From Bacteroidaceae bacterium (GTDB lineage: Bacteria > Bacteroidota > Bacteroidia > Bacteroidales > Bacteroidaceae), in contig JAFZIA010000017.1 of the NCBI GenBank assembly GCA_017554605.1, positions 1 to 49,730 on the forward strand: 49,730 nucleotides of DNA. The letters run 5' to 3'. The notes beneath the pieces were generated by a model, which made no database searches, was not told the origin of the DNA, and saw nothing but the letters and a program-made list of their open reading frames with translations. A program made the translations under genes and the position numbers. Positions 26,257 through 36,652 of this stretch are shown here, piece after piece (positions within the stretch are counted from its first letter, which is position 1; the number at the start of each line of letters is the position of its first letter).

Positions 26257-29253
26257 ATGAAAAAAATTCTGGCAATAGCAATGCTTGCCCTGGCAGGCGT
26301 TGCCGCACAAGCACAAACAAATGTAAACCCCGAGAGCAACGGGTGGCTCCTCGGCGAATGCCGCAGGTTGATGAGCGACAGGGAATACACCTCGGCATTA
26401 TCATTCATAAAGAACATCGACCGCGACAAGCTCGACAACAGCGAGCGTCAGGAACGCGACTATCTTTTCGCCACAGCGACATTCTACATAAGTCCCCTCC
26501 AGGGTAGAGCGCTTATGCTGCAATACCTCGAGGATTATCCCGAGAGCGCAAAGCGCGACATACTCTCGGTATATATAGCCGAGTCGTACTACTACTCAAA
26601 GAAATTCGACCTTGCCCACAAATGGTTCGCCCAGGCCGACCTTGAGCGTCTCTCGCCCGAGGAGCGCGAACGTGCCCTGCTCTACTATGCCCTCTCGGCA
26701 CAAGAGGTAGGAGAGAGCGACTTTACCCTGCACGTGCTGCAGGCTATGAAGATGACAAGCAAGCACCACAAGAGCGATGCCATTTTCCATCTTGCAGCGA
26801 TAGACTACTACAACAACAGGCTCGACGAAGCATACGAGGGCTTCAAGTCCATAGAAATGGACGAGACCTACTACCTCGAAGTGCCCTACTATCTTGCATC
26901 GATATACCTCAAGCGCCAGGAGTACATACGCGCCGAGAAGCTCGCACGCCTGTTCCTGGAGCACAACAGCGACAGGAAGCAAGGAATACCTATGCGCCAC
27001 ATTCTGGGAGGAGCACTCTACGGACAGTACCGCTACAACGAGGCCATCGCCCCGCTCAACGAATATCTCTCTATGTGCGAGGAGCCCCAGCGCATAGCCT
27101 ACTACCACCTGGCAATGAGCCTCTTCTCGACAGGTAAGCTCCAGGAAGCCTTCCCCCTCTTTGACCATTGTACCGACGGCAACGACGAGATGGCACAGAA
27201 CGCCTATTTGCACCAAGGAATCATACAACTGAAGCTCAAGGACATTGCAAAGGCACGAATGTCGTTCGAGCAGGCATCGACAATGAGCTGCAATGCCCGG
27301 ATACGCGAAGAGGCACTCTACAACTACGCACTGTGCATACACCAGACACGATACTCGCCCTTTGCCGAGAGCGTGAAGGTCTTTGAGCGTTTCCTTAACG
27401 AATACCCCTCGTCGCCCCACGCAGCACAAGTGAGCAGATACCTTGTAGAGGTATATATGAACACACGCAACTACGACGTTGCCCTGCAGTCCATCAACAA
27501 GATACAGAACCCGTCGGACGATATTCTGGGAGCAAAGCAGAATATCCTGTACCGTCTGGGAGTACAGGCCTTCATCGACAATAACCTGCCGCAGGCGATA
27601 GACTACCTGAACAAGTCCATCTCATACTCGAGATACAGCCGCGACACACACAGCGACGCACTCTACTGGAGAGGCGAGGCACGCTACCGTTCCGAGGAGT
27701 ACAGTGCAGCGGCGCAGGACTACCGCGCCGTGCTTGCACTGTCGGCGCGCAACAGCACCGAGGCACTCTACTCCCTCGCCTATACACAGTTCCAGCAGCA
27801 GTCCTACAGCGAGGCACTCAACACATTCGGCCGTTTCCTGCAGAGCACGGCAGCAGGCAACAGCGCAAAGAGAGCCGACGCATACAACCGCATAGGCGAC
27901 TGTCATTTCTCGGGCCGCAACTACACAGCATCGGCGCAATTCTATCTCAAGGCAGCCGAGACGGCCCCGCAGCACGCCGACTATGCCCTGTACCACGCAG
28001 CACTGTCGCAAGGCCTGCTGAGAGACTATGCAGGCAAGGTGGAGACACTCGCCAGCCTCATCAGCCGCTCGCCCAACAGCAGTTTTGCCGAGCAGGCATA
28101 CTACGAGATGGGACGCGCATACATTGCCCAAGAGAAGAACAACGAGGCCATAAAGACATTCAACAGCCTCATCAAGCACTACCCCAAGAGCTCGCTCGCC
28201 CGCCGCGCAGCAGCCGAGATTGCAATGATATACTACCAGGAGGGCAACCACACAAAGGCAATAGCCGCATACAAGCAGATTATACGCGACTACCCCCACA
28301 GCCAGGAAGCACAGATAGCCGCACAGGACCTCAAGAACATCTACATCGAGACAGACAAGATAGACGAATATGCAGCCTTTGCCGAGTCGACCCCAGGAAT
28401 GAAGAGCGTAGAGAGCAGCGAGCGCGACACCCTTACATACGTCGCAGCCGAGAAAATCTACGGCCGACAGAAGTACAACGAGGCACGCGAGGCATTCAAG
28501 CGCTACCTGCAGGAGTTCCCCGACGGCTCATTCACCCTCGACAGCCACTACTATCTGGGACTCATATACTACAACCAGAAAGCCCCCAACGATGCGCTCG
28601 CGCACTTTGAGCGCGTTATTGCCTTCCCCGACAACAAATACAGCGAGGAGGCAATGGCAATCGCATCGGAGCTGTACTATCAGGAGAAGAGCTACGGCAA
28701 GGCATCGGAAATGTTCAAGCAGCTCGCTGCAAAGACCAACGACGAGACACGCCGCCGCACCTGCCGAATGAACATTATGCGCTGCGAGTATATCCTGGGC
28801 AACCACGCCGCAGTCACCGAGAATGCCACCACCCTGCTCAACGACGGCAACCTCTCGCCCGAGTGGGAACGCGAGGCACTCTACACACGTGCAAAAGCCC
28901 TCATAGCAACCGGCGAATGGGACAAGGCATCGGCCGACCTTGCGGCACTTGCAAAGGACACACGCAGCAAGCAGGGAGCCGAAGCAAAATTCCTCCTCGC
29001 ACAGCACTACTACAACAAGAAAGAGCACAGCAAATGCGAAGCCGAGATTCTCGACTACATAGAGATGGGCACAAGCCACTCATATTGGATGGCACGCAGT
29101 TTCATACTGCTCACCGACATCTACATTGCACAAGGTCGCAATATGGAGGCAAAGCAGTATCTTCTGAGCCTACAGAACAACTACGAAGGCGAGGACGACA
29201 TTGCCCGAATGATAAACGATCGCCTCGAGAAACTGAGCAGCAACAACGAGTAA
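26257..29253 (+). CDS. Exported tetratricopeptide-repeat protein
   Basis: A 998-aa protein with signal peptide MKKILAIAMLALAGVAAQAQ and no lipobox, so periplasmic or surface-exposed. Nearly the whole length is built of helical repeats of TPR type, with many YPxSxxAxxAxYxxAxxY-like units such as LIKHYPKSSLARRAAAEIAMIYY and IRDYPHSQEAQIAAQ, recalling BamD and CpoB. No catalytic domain was seen. It stands 19 bp before a barrel protein gene and 10 bp after the Nudix gene, so it may form an envelope complex with the barrel. Similar TPR plus barrel pairs occur in Bacteroidota, but I cannot name its function. Confidence 0.8.
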   Translation: MKKILAIAMLALAGVAAQAQTNVNPESNGWLLGECRRLMSDREYTSALSFIKNIDRDKLDNSERQERDYLFATATFYISPLQGRALMLQYLEDYPESAKRDILSVYIAESYYYSKKFDLAHKWFAQADLERLSPEERERALLYYALSAQEVGESDFTLHVLQAMKMTSKHHKSDAIFHLAAIDYYNNRLDEAYEGFKSIEMDETYYLEVPYYLASIYLKRQEYIRAEKLARLFLEHNSDRKQGIPMRHILGGALYGQYRYNEAIAPLNEYLSMCEEPQRIAYYHLAMSLFSTGKLQEAFPLFDHCTDGNDEMAQNAYLHQGIIQLKLKDIAKARMSFEQASTMSCNARIREEALYNYALCIHQTRYSPFAESVKVFERFLNEYPSSPHAAQVSRYLVEVYMNTRNYDVALQSINKIQNPSDDILGAKQNILYRLGVQAFIDNNLPQAIDYLNKSISYSRYSRDTHSDALYWRGEARYRSEEYSAAAQDYRAVLALSARNSTEALYSLAYTQFQQQSYSEALNTFGRFLQSTAAGNSAKRADAYNRIGDCHFSGRNYTASAQFYLKAAETAPQHADYALYHAALSQGLLRDYAGKVETLASLISRSPNSSFAEQAYYEMGRAYIAQEKNNEAIKTFNSLIKHYPKSSLARRAAAEIAMIYYQEGNHTKAIAAYKQIIRDYPHSQEAQIAAQDLKNIYIETDKIDEYAAFAESTPGMKSVESSERDTLTYVAAEKIYGRQKYNEAREAFKRYLQEFPDGSFTLDSHYYLGLIYYNQKAPNDALAHFERVIAFPDNKYSEEAMAIASELYYQEKSYGKASEMFKQLAAKTNDETRRRTCRMNIMRCEYILGNHAAVTENATTLLNDGNLSPEWEREALYTRAKALIATGEWDKASADLAALAKDTRSKQGAEAKFLLAQHYYNKKEHSKCEAEILDYIEMGTSHSYWMARSFILLTDIYIAQGRNMEAKQYLLSLQNNYEGEDDIARMINDRLEKLSSNNE

Positions 29254-29272
29254 ACGAACAACACAAAAAGAT

Positions 29273-30925
29273 ATGGAACGAATGAAAAGATACATCATAC
29301 TATGCGCCGCTACCCTGCTTATATGCGGCAGCGCATCTGCACAGAAGGACACACTCAACGCCGTAGTACAAGTTGAGAACAGCTACAACCCCACCGTAGC
29401 AAGAGCTGCCAAGATAAGCTCCACCCCACAGGTGGAGATACAGAGCAACAGCACACCCCTCGACATCATATTCTCGCAGAAGGCACAGCCGTTCAGGCAG
29501 TTCGTGAGCGAGAGGAACGTGAAGGAGAGTATGCCCGCACAGCAGGAGCAGTTCCCCGGCTACGCACGTATAGGATACGGCACAAACAACAATGTCGACA
29601 CAAAAATCCTCTACCGCATTGCCCCCACCAAACGCAATCTCCTTGAGCTGCAAGGCTCGCTGGAGGGATACAACACAACCCTCGACGGAATAAACAAGGA
29701 GTGGGACTCGCGTTTCTACTCGACAAATATCGTTGCAAGATATATGCACAAGCTCAGGCCCTTCAACATTGGAGTAGAGGCAAGAGTGAGGGACAATGTG
29801 TTCAACTATCAGACAGAGAATTTCTTTGGCGGTGAGACCGACAAGCAGAACAGCGCCTCGTACAGCCTGCACACGTACATAAAGTCGAACAACACAGGCG
29901 CACTGTCGTACAGCGCCAATGCAGGATACGCAATGAACACGCGCAAATACTCGGCAGCAAAGGAAGAGAGAATAACCGAGAGCCACATATCGGTGGGCGG
30001 GAACATAGAGTACGAGCTCCCCAACAACGACATTCGCCGCCTGGGAGCCGACGTCACTATCGACGGATTCCTGTACAACGGGAATATGCGCCCCGATACA
30101 GGCAACAAGTACAGCAGCTATGCAGCGATAGGCCTCAACCCTTATATCGACTTTCATTTTGACTACTGGAAGATACGCCTCGGAATGAACAGCGACATTA
30201 TGACCGCCAACGGAACATTCATCTCATTCGCACCCGACTGCAATATCGAAGGTGCAATAAACAAGAATGTGACCCTGTTCGCATCGGCAACAGGCGGACG
30301 CACCCCAATAAGCCTTGCCGCACTCGAAGCGCTCTCGCCCTATTGGCTCTACACACCCGGCGACGCGCAATACGCCTCGGCATACAACATTGCCGACCTC
30401 AACATTGGCGCCCGCTTCTCGTTGTCACCCCTTTCGGGCAGCATCAGCGCCGGCTATTCATACACAAAAGACGACCTGCTGCCCTGCCTCGCGGTCTACG
30501 ACCTTGCAGGAACGCAGTTTGCCCAGGCAACCTCGCGCAACCTCTATGCAACCGCAGCAGTGGGCTACGACTACGGCGGCTGGCTCAAGTTTGCCGCCGA
30601 CGCACGCTACAACCACTGGAGCTGCACCGGAAACGACCTGTACCTGCTCTACAAGCCAATGGTGCAGGCCAACCTCAAGGCCGAGGCACGCCTGTACGAC
30701 GGAGTATATGCAACAGCAGTATACACCTTCACCGGATACACAAAAGCCGACGGCATACGCAACGAGGAGATGAACGCGCTCAACGCAAGGATAAGCTACC
30801 GTTTCCACCGTCAGATGGCGGCATACATACAGGGCAACAACCTCCTGAACAGCGAGCACCAGCTATATCCCGGCTGCGAAGCACAAGGTACAAATGTCAT
30901 CGGAGGAGTAAGCATAAATTTCTAA
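29273..30925 (+). CDS. Outer-membrane beta-barrel protein without TonB plug
   Basis: A 550-aa exported protein. An ATG at 29282 (MKRYIILCAATLLICGSASAQ) is an equally good start; both give a signal peptide. After a short extension (about residues 30-95) the rest consists of alternating hydrophobic strands with aromatic ends, such as YARIGYGTNN, NLLELQGSLEGYN, ISVGGNIEY and FSLSPLSGSISAGYSYTKD. The tail VIGGVSINF ends in a C-terminal Phe typical of outer-membrane barrels. There is no plug domain or TonB box, unlike a TonB-dependent receptor. The TPR gene lies 19 bp upstream and probably encodes its partner. Substrate unknown. Confidence 0.75.
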   Translation: MERMKRYIILCAATLLICGSASAQKDTLNAVVQVENSYNPTVARAAKISSTPQVEIQSNSTPLDIIFSQKAQPFRQFVSERNVKESMPAQQEQFPGYARIGYGTNNNVDTKILYRIAPTKRNLLELQGSLEGYNTTLDGINKEWDSRFYSTNIVARYMHKLRPFNIGVEARVRDNVFNYQTENFFGGETDKQNSASYSLHTYIKSNNTGALSYSANAGYAMNTRKYSAAKEERITESHISVGGNIEYELPNNDIRRLGADVTIDGFLYNGNMRPDTGNKYSSYAAIGLNPYIDFHFDYWKIRLGMNSDIMTANGTFISFAPDCNIEGAINKNVTLFASATGGRTPISLAALEALSPYWLYTPGDAQYASAYNIADLNIGARFSLSPLSGSISAGYSYTKDDLLPCLAVYDLAGTQFAQATSRNLYATAAVGYDYGGWLKFAADARYNHWSCTGNDLYLLYKPMVQANLKAEARLYDGVYATAVYTFTGYTKADGIRNEEMNALNARISYRFHRQMAAYIQGNNLLNSEHQLYPGCEAQGTNVIGGVSINF

Positions 30926-31051
30926 GGGCAGCCTCTCTCGAAGGACAAAAAATTACACCTAAATAAAATAATATATTATTTTAAGGAGAAAAGCACAGGA
31001 AAGCATTGCATTTTTTTTGGGAAATAAGCACCGATATACGCGAAACTTTCC

Positions 31052-31059
31052 TACTTTTG
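31052..31059 (+). promoter_or_regulatory. Promoter -7 element for topA operon
   Basis: TACTTTTG (then C) matches TAnnTTTG, 18 bp upstream of the ATG at 31078. No clear -33 is in place. An 18-bp AT-only palindrome lies upstream at 30965-30982. Confidence 0.5.
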
Positions 31060-31077
31060 CCGCAAAATAAGAAAAAT

Positions 31078-33423
31078 ATGTCAAAGAATTTAGTGATAGT
31101 AGAGTCACCCGCAAAGGCAAAGACCATAGAAAAATTCTTGGGAAAAGAGTTTAAGGTAATGTCGAGCTACGGGCATATATGCGACCTCAAGAAAAAGGAG
31201 TTCAGCATAGATACAGATACATTTGAACCCGAATACGAGATACCCGTCGAGAAGCAGAAGCTCGTGGCATCACTGCGCAGCGAAGCAAAGAAAGCCGACA
31301 CAGTGTGGCTGGCTTCCGATGAGGACCGCGAGGGAGAGGCCATCAGTTGGCACCTGTACACGACACTCGGCCTGAGCCCCGAGAAGACCAAGCGAATCGT
31401 ATTCCACGAGATTACCAAAACAGCCATTCTCAATGCGATAGAGAATCCGCGCAGCATAGACACCAACCTTGTTTATGCCCAGCAGGCACGCCGCGTGCTC
31501 GACCGTGTGGTAGGCTTCAAGCTCTCGCCCGTGCTGTGGCGCAAGGTAAAGCCCGCGCTGTCGGCCGGACGCGTACAATCGGTTACCGTACGCCTTATCG
31601 TGGAGCGTGAGCGCGAGATAAACAATTTCGTAAGCGAATCGGGATATAAGGTGACAGCCCTTTTCGAGCTGCCCGCAAAAGGCGGTGAGACACGCCGCCT
31701 GCAGACAGAGCTGTCGAAACGCTTCAAGACCCTTGAGCAGGCGCAGGCCTTCCTGCAGTCGTGCCAGGGAGCGGAGTTCACCATAAGCGACGTGAGCACA
31801 AAGCCCCTCAAGAAGAGCCCCGCTGCACCGTTCACCACCTCTACCCTCCAGCAAGAAGCCGCACGCAAGCTGCACTTCACCGTATCGCAGACAATGATGA
31901 TAGCACAGCGCCTCTACGAGAGCGGATACATCACATATATGCGTACCGACTCGGTCAACCTCTCGTCGCTATGCATCAACTCAAGCAAGAAAGTGATTAC
32001 CGGGACATACGGCGACGACTATCTCCACGTGCGCAAATACTCCACAAATTCAAAGGGAGCACAAGAGGCACACGAGGCGATACGTCCCACCTACCTGGAG
32101 AACAGCACAATAGAGGGTACAATCCCCGAGAAACGCCTCTACGAGCTCATCTGGAAACGCACGATAGCGTCGCAGATGGCCGATGCACAAGTTGAAAAGA
32201 CAACAATCAGCATAGCCATAAGCGGACACGAGGAGACCTTTGTGGCAACAGGCGAGGTGACCGTGTTCGACGGATTCCTTCAAGTGTACAAGGAGTCGAC
32301 CGACGAGGAGTCGCTCAACACAGCCGACACAGCCCAACTGCCCGCAGTGAGCACAGGCGAGACACTGCAGCCCGCAGAAATCACAGCCACCGAGCGCTTC
32401 ACACAGCACCCCCCCCGATACACCGAGGCAAGCCTCGTGCGCAAGCTCGAGGAGCTGGGCATAGGCCGTCCCTCGACCTACGCACCCACCATAAGCACGA
32501 TACAGCAGCGCGAGTATGTAGAGAAAGGCAACAAGACCGGCAGCACACGCAAGTACACCATAATGACGCTGAGCAACGGCAAGATAACCACCAAGGAGGG
32601 CAAGGAGAATGTGGGAGCAGAGAAGCAGAAACTTATGCCCACCGACATTGGAATTGTGGTAAACGATTTTCTCCTGGAATATTTCCCCGAGATTATGGAC
32701 TACAACTTCACAGCAACAGTCGAAAAGGACTTCGACGACATTGCCGACGGCAAGAAGGAGTGGACAGCCCCCATAAAGGACTTCTACGGAAACTTCGACC
32801 AGCAGATAAGCGGCATACTGCAGACAAAGACCGAACACAAGGTGGGCGAGCGGGTGCTGGGCAACGACCCCGCAAGCGGCAAGCCCGTATCGGTGAAGAT
32901 AGGACGCTTCGGCCCCATCGTACAGATAGGCTCGGCCAACGACGAGGAGAAGCCCCGCTTTGCACAGATGCGTCCCGGACAGACACTGGAGACAATCACA
33001 CTCGAAGAGGCACTGTCGCTCTTCACCCTCCCGCGCACACTGGGAGAGCTCAACGGCGAGACAGTGAGCATAGGAGCAGGACGCTTCGGTCCTTACATAA
33101 AGGTGGGCAGCGAATATGTGTCACTGCCAAAGGGATACGACCCTCTGACCACAACCATCGAAGAGGCTCAGCAGCTCATCGAGGAGAAGCGCAAGGCCGA
33201 CGCGGAGAAGGTGATAAAGACCTTTGACGAGGAGCCCGAGCTCCAGGTGCTCAACGGCAGGTTCGGCCCGTATATATGCTACAATAAGAGCAACTACAAG
33301 CTTGCCAAGAACATCAAGCCCGCCGAGCTCACCCTCGAGGAGTGTATGCAGATAATAAACAAGCAGGACGAGGAGGGCAAGCCCGCAGCAAAGAGCCGCC
33401 GTCGCACCACAAAGAAGAAATAA
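31078..33423 (+). CDS. topA: DNA topoisomerase I
   Basis: A 781-aa type IA topoisomerase that relaxes negative supercoils. The start at 31078 gives the standard opening MSKNLVIVESPAKAKTIEKF; the longer frame covers the promoter. Toprim residues: E9, then DEDREGEAI (81-89). The active-site tyrosine is Y287 in ITYMRTDSV, followed by the EAHEAIRP motif near 345. The C-terminus carries RFGPYI-type repeats (GRFGPIVQIG, GRFGPYIKVG, GRFGPYICYN) instead of zinc ribbons, and ends in a basic tail (SRRRTTKKK). It heads a five-gene run; aroK starts directly after its stop codon. Confidence 0.97.
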   Translation: MSKNLVIVESPAKAKTIEKFLGKEFKVMSSYGHICDLKKKEFSIDTDTFEPEYEIPVEKQKLVASLRSEAKKADTVWLASDEDREGEAISWHLYTTLGLSPEKTKRIVFHEITKTAILNAIENPRSIDTNLVYAQQARRVLDRVVGFKLSPVLWRKVKPALSAGRVQSVTVRLIVEREREINNFVSESGYKVTALFELPAKGGETRRLQTELSKRFKTLEQAQAFLQSCQGAEFTISDVSTKPLKKSPAAPFTTSTLQQEAARKLHFTVSQTMMIAQRLYESGYITYMRTDSVNLSSLCINSSKKVITGTYGDDYLHVRKYSTNSKGAQEAHEAIRPTYLENSTIEGTIPEKRLYELIWKRTIASQMADAQVEKTTISIAISGHEETFVATGEVTVFDGFLQVYKESTDEESLNTADTAQLPAVSTGETLQPAEITATERFTQHPPRYTEASLVRKLEELGIGRPSTYAPTISTIQQREYVEKGNKTGSTRKYTIMTLSNGKITTKEGKENVGAEKQKLMPTDIGIVVNDFLLEYFPEIMDYNFTATVEKDFDDIADGKKEWTAPIKDFYGNFDQQISGILQTKTEHKVGERVLGNDPASGKPVSVKIGRFGPIVQIGSANDEEKPRFAQMRPGQTLETITLEEALSLFTLPRTLGELNGETVSIGAGRFGPYIKVGSEYVSLPKGYDPLTTTIEEAQQLIEEKRKADAEKVIKTFDEEPELQVLNGRFGPYICYNKSNYKLAKNIKPAELTLEECMQIINKQDEEGKPAAKSRRRTTKKK

Positions 33424-33957
33424 ATGACACGCATACTGCTCATCGGTTATATGGGCGCAGGAAAAACCACATTGGGACGTGCGCTTGCAAAAGAGATAGG
33501 TGTAGAATTCATCGACCTCGACCAATATATCGAGCAACGCTACCGCAAGAGCATTGCCGACATATTCGCAGAGAAGGGCGAGGAGGGCTTCCGCCTCATA
33601 GAGCAGCGTATGCTGCACGAGGTGTGCGAGTTCGAGAACGTTGTCATATCCACAGGAGGAGGCACCCCCTGCTTCTTCGACAACATCGAATATATGAACC
33701 GTCAAGGCACCACGGTGTTCCTCGACGTGCCCCTTGAGAGGCTTTTCATAAGACTGAGCATAGCCCGCAGCAAGCGTCCGCTCATAAAGGACAAGAGCGA
33801 CGAAGAACTGCGCACCTTCATCAAGGAGAACCTCGACAAAAGGCTGCCGCACTACACAAAGGCCACACACACCTTTGTGGCCGACAAGCTGGAGGACCGC
33901 ACACAGATAGCCTCATCGGTCGAGAAATTCATAAAAGAGATAATGCAGACACGATAA
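33424..33957 (+). CDS. aroK: Shikimate kinase
   Basis: A 177-aa enzyme phosphorylating shikimate at O3 (chorismate pathway). P-loop GYMGAGKTT (residues 8-16); shikimate-binding DLDQYIE (about 32-38); EKGEEGFRLIE and the STGGGTPCF loop (about 78-86) carrying the Gly-rich substrate contacts; LID arginine in RLSIARSKRPL. Length is normal. Its ATG follows the topA stop with no spacing, so translation is probably coupled. Confidence 0.96.
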   Translation: MTRILLIGYMGAGKTTLGRALAKEIGVEFIDLDQYIEQRYRKSIADIFAEKGEEGFRLIEQRMLHEVCEFENVVISTGGGTPCFFDNIEYMNRQGTTVFLDVPLERLFIRLSIARSKRPLIKDKSDEELRTFIKENLDKRLPHYTKATHTFVADKLEDRTQIASSVEKFIKEIMQTR

Positions 33958-33981
33958 ACAAAAAATACATTATTGAGTGAT

Positions 33982-35877
33982 ATGAGAAAATGGCGCATTG
34001 AAGACTCTGAGGAGCTCTACAACATCAAGGGTTGGGGAGCCTCATATTTCAGCATCAACGAAGAGGGCAACGTAGCCGTTACCCCCAAGAAAGACGGAGT
34101 TTCGGTTGACCTCAAGGAACTTATCGACGAGTTGCAGTTACGCGACGTTGCCGCACCTCTTCTTATTCGCTTCCCCGACATTCTCGACAACCGCATCGAG
34201 AAGATATCGGGCTGTTTCAACATAGCAGCCAAGGAGTACAACTATAAGGCCGAGAACTTCATTGTCTACCCGATAAAAGTGAACCAGATGCGTCCAGTAG
34301 TCGAGGAGATTATGAGCCACGGCAAGAAGTACAACATAGGACTCGAAGCAGGTTCAAAGCCCGAGCTACACGCAGTAATCGCGATGAACACCAACAGCGA
34401 CTCGCTAATCATCTGCAACGGATACAAGGACGACAGCTACATTGAGCTTGCACTGCTTGCACAGAAGATGGGCCGCCGCATATTCCTCGTAGTGGAAAAG
34501 CTCAACGAGCTCAAGCGCATAGCTAAGATAGGCAGGCGCTTAGGCGTGCGTCCCAACATCGGAATACGCATAAAGCTGGCAAGCGAAGGAAGCGGTAAAT
34601 GGGAAGAGAGCGGCGGTGACGCAAGCAAGTTCGGTCTTACATCGAGCGAGCTGCTCGAAGCACTCGAGATACTCGATAAATATGACATAAAGAATTGCCT
34701 AAAGTTAATCCACTTTCACATAGGCAGTCAGGTAACTCGCATACGCCATATAAAAACCGCACTGCGCGAGGCATCGCAGTTCTACGTACAATTGCGCAAG
34801 CTCGGATACGAGATTGAGTTCACCGACATTGGCGGCGGCCTTGGCGTAGACTACGACGGTACACGCTCGTCGAGCAGCGAGAGCAGCGTCAACTACTCTA
34901 TCCAGGAGTATGTGAACGACGCCATATTCACATTCGTCGATGCAGCCGACAAGAACAACATACCCCACCCCAACATCATCACCGAGAGCGGACGCTCAGT
35001 ATCGGCACACCACGCGATACTCATATTCGAGGTTCTTGAGACGGCCGCCCTACCCGAGATGGACGAGGACTGGGAGGTAGCAGCAAACGACCACGACCTT
35101 GCCAAAGAGCTCTACAAGATATGGTGCGAGCTCGACCAGCGCACTATGCTCGAGGCATTCCACGACGCACAGCAGATACGCGAGGAAGCACTGGAGCTTT
35201 TCAGCCACGGTATTGTCGACCTCAAGACCCGCGCACAGATTGAGAGTATGTTCTGGAGCATCACACGCGAGATACAGCTATTGGCAAAGAACCTCAAGCA
35301 TATCCCCGACGACTTCCGCAAGCTGCCCAAGCTCCTTGCCGACAAATACTTCTGCAACTTCTCGCTCTTCCAGAGCCTGCCCGACAGTTGGGGCATAGAC
35401 CAGTTCTTCCCCATAATGCCCATACACAGGCTGGACGAACGCCCCGACCGCAGTTGCACAATACAGGATATGACCTGCGACAGCGACGGCAAGATAACAG
35501 ACTTCATACACTACAGCAGCAAAGCCGACACACTGCAGGTGCACAAGGTGAAATCGAACGAACCGTACTACCTTGGAGTGTTCCTCGTGGGAGCATATCA
35601 GGAGATTCTCGGAGATATGCACAACCTCTTTGGCGACACAAATGCCGTACACATAAGTGTCGACGAAAAGGGCTACCATATTGAGAAGATTATCGACGGT
35701 GAGGCAATTGCCGACGTGCTCGACTACGTACAATACGATGCCCGCAAGCTCGTCCGCACAGTTGAGCGCTGGGTGACAGGCGCTGTAAAGGAAGGCCGCA
35801 TAAGCCTCGACGAAGGAAAGGAATTCCTCTCGAACTACCGTTCGGGACTATACGGATACACATATCTCGACTATTGA
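33982..35877 (+). CDS. speA: Biosynthetic arginine decarboxylase
   Basis: A 631-aa PLP enzyme converting arginine to agmatine, the first step to putrescine or carboxy-type polyamines. ATG 33982 (MRKWRIEDSEELY) is preferred to a TTG three codons earlier. Visible: PLP lysine K99 in IVYPIKVNQ; GLEAGSKPEL; phosphate site FTDIGGGLGVDYDG; a long inserted helical domain; and YLGVFLVGAYQEILGDMHNLFGD near the C-terminus. This fold is the large SpeA class, not the small eukaryote-type decarboxylase. It is 24 bp after aroK, and its TGA overlaps the argB start by one base. Confidence 0.96.
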   Translation: MRKWRIEDSEELYNIKGWGASYFSINEEGNVAVTPKKDGVSVDLKELIDELQLRDVAAPLLIRFPDILDNRIEKISGCFNIAAKEYNYKAENFIVYPIKVNQMRPVVEEIMSHGKKYNIGLEAGSKPELHAVIAMNTNSDSLIICNGYKDDSYIELALLAQKMGRRIFLVVEKLNELKRIAKIGRRLGVRPNIGIRIKLASEGSGKWEESGGDASKFGLTSSELLEALEILDKYDIKNCLKLIHFHIGSQVTRIRHIKTALREASQFYVQLRKLGYEIEFTDIGGGLGVDYDGTRSSSSESSVNYSIQEYVNDAIFTFVDAADKNNIPHPNIITESGRSVSAHHAILIFEVLETAALPEMDEDWEVAANDHDLAKELYKIWCELDQRTMLEAFHDAQQIREEALELFSHGIVDLKTRAQIESMFWSITREIQLLAKNLKHIPDDFRKLPKLLADKYFCNFSLFQSLPDSWGIDQFFPIMPIHRLDERPDRSCTIQDMTCDSDGKITDFIHYSSKADTLQVHKVKSNEPYYLGVFLVGAYQEILGDMHNLFGDTNAVHISVDEKGYHIEKIIDGEAIADVLDYVQYDARKLVRTVERWVTGAVKEGRISLDEGKEFLSNYRSGLYGYTYLDY

Positions 35878-36650
35878 TGAAACAGAAAATCACAGTAATA
35901 AAGGTAGGCGGCAAGATAGTCGAGGAGAAGGAGAGCCTCGACAATCTTCTCGACCGCTTCGCCTCAATCGAAGGCAACAGGATACTCATACACGGCGGCG
36001 GACGCTCGGCAACCCGCATAGCCGAGGCACTGGGCATTGAGAGCCGTATGGTAAACGGCCGCCGCATCACCGACAGCGATACACTCAAAGTTGTCACAAT
36101 GGTCTACGGAGGACTCGTGAACAAGAATATAGTGGCAGGGTTGCAGGCACGCAACGTAAATGCGCTTGGACTGACAGGCGCCGACTGCAACGTAATACGC
36201 GCCCACAAGCGCACAAGCGAAGATATTGACTGGGGCTTTGTGGGCGACGTGGACAGCGCCGACGGAGCAATGCTTGCCAAACTCATAAACGAAGGCATTG
36301 TACCCATTATGGCCCCCCTCACACACGACGGGAACGGCAATCTCCTCAACACCAACGCCGACACCATTGCAGCCGAGACAGCAAAGGCCCTCGCCCCCCA
36401 TTTCGACGTGACGCTCACCTACTGTTTCGAGCACCCTGGAGTAATGCGCAACCCCGACGACCCCACAAGCCTCATAGCCCGCATCGACAGCGACAGCTAC
36501 AAGGCACTGCTTGCCGACGGAACAATAAGCGGAGGAATGATACCCAAGATTGACAACGCTTTCAACGCCCTTGAAGGCGGAGTATCGAGAGTGATAATAA
36601 CACGCGCCGATGCGATAGACGGCAACTCGGGCACACACATAGTAGCCTGA
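35877..36650 (+). CDS. argB: N-acetylglutamate kinase (possibly N-succinylglutamate kinase)
   Basis: A 257-aa amino-acid kinase. ATG at 35877 overlaps the speA stop (TGATG), a coupled junction. Marks: KVGGK (residues 9-13), IHGGGRSAT with the Gly-rich nucleotide loop, ITDSDTLKVVTMVYGG, LTGADCNVI, and TISGGMIPKI for substrate binding. It carries out the second arginine-biosynthesis step. In Bacteroides the arginine route uses succinylated intermediates, so the true substrate here may be N-succinylglutamate; this cannot be decided from the sequence. It pairs with speA, joining arginine supply and arginine use in one operon. Confidence 0.95.
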   Translation: MKQKITVIKVGGKIVEEKESLDNLLDRFASIEGNRILIHGGGRSATRIAEALGIESRMVNGRRITDSDTLKVVTMVYGGLVNKNIVAGLQARNVNALGLTGADCNVIRAHKRTSEDIDWGFVGDVDSADGAMLAKLINEGIVPIMAPLTHDGNGNLLNTNADTIAAETAKALAPHFDVTLTYCFEHPGVMRNPDDPTSLIARIDSDSYKALLADGTISGGMIPKIDNAFNALEGGVSRVIITRADAIDGNSGTHIVA

Positions 36651-36652
36651 CA

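Noticed and set aside
31006..31077. Longer start for topA
   Set aside because: It would translate the promoter; MSKNLVIVESPAKAK at 31078 is the conserved start.
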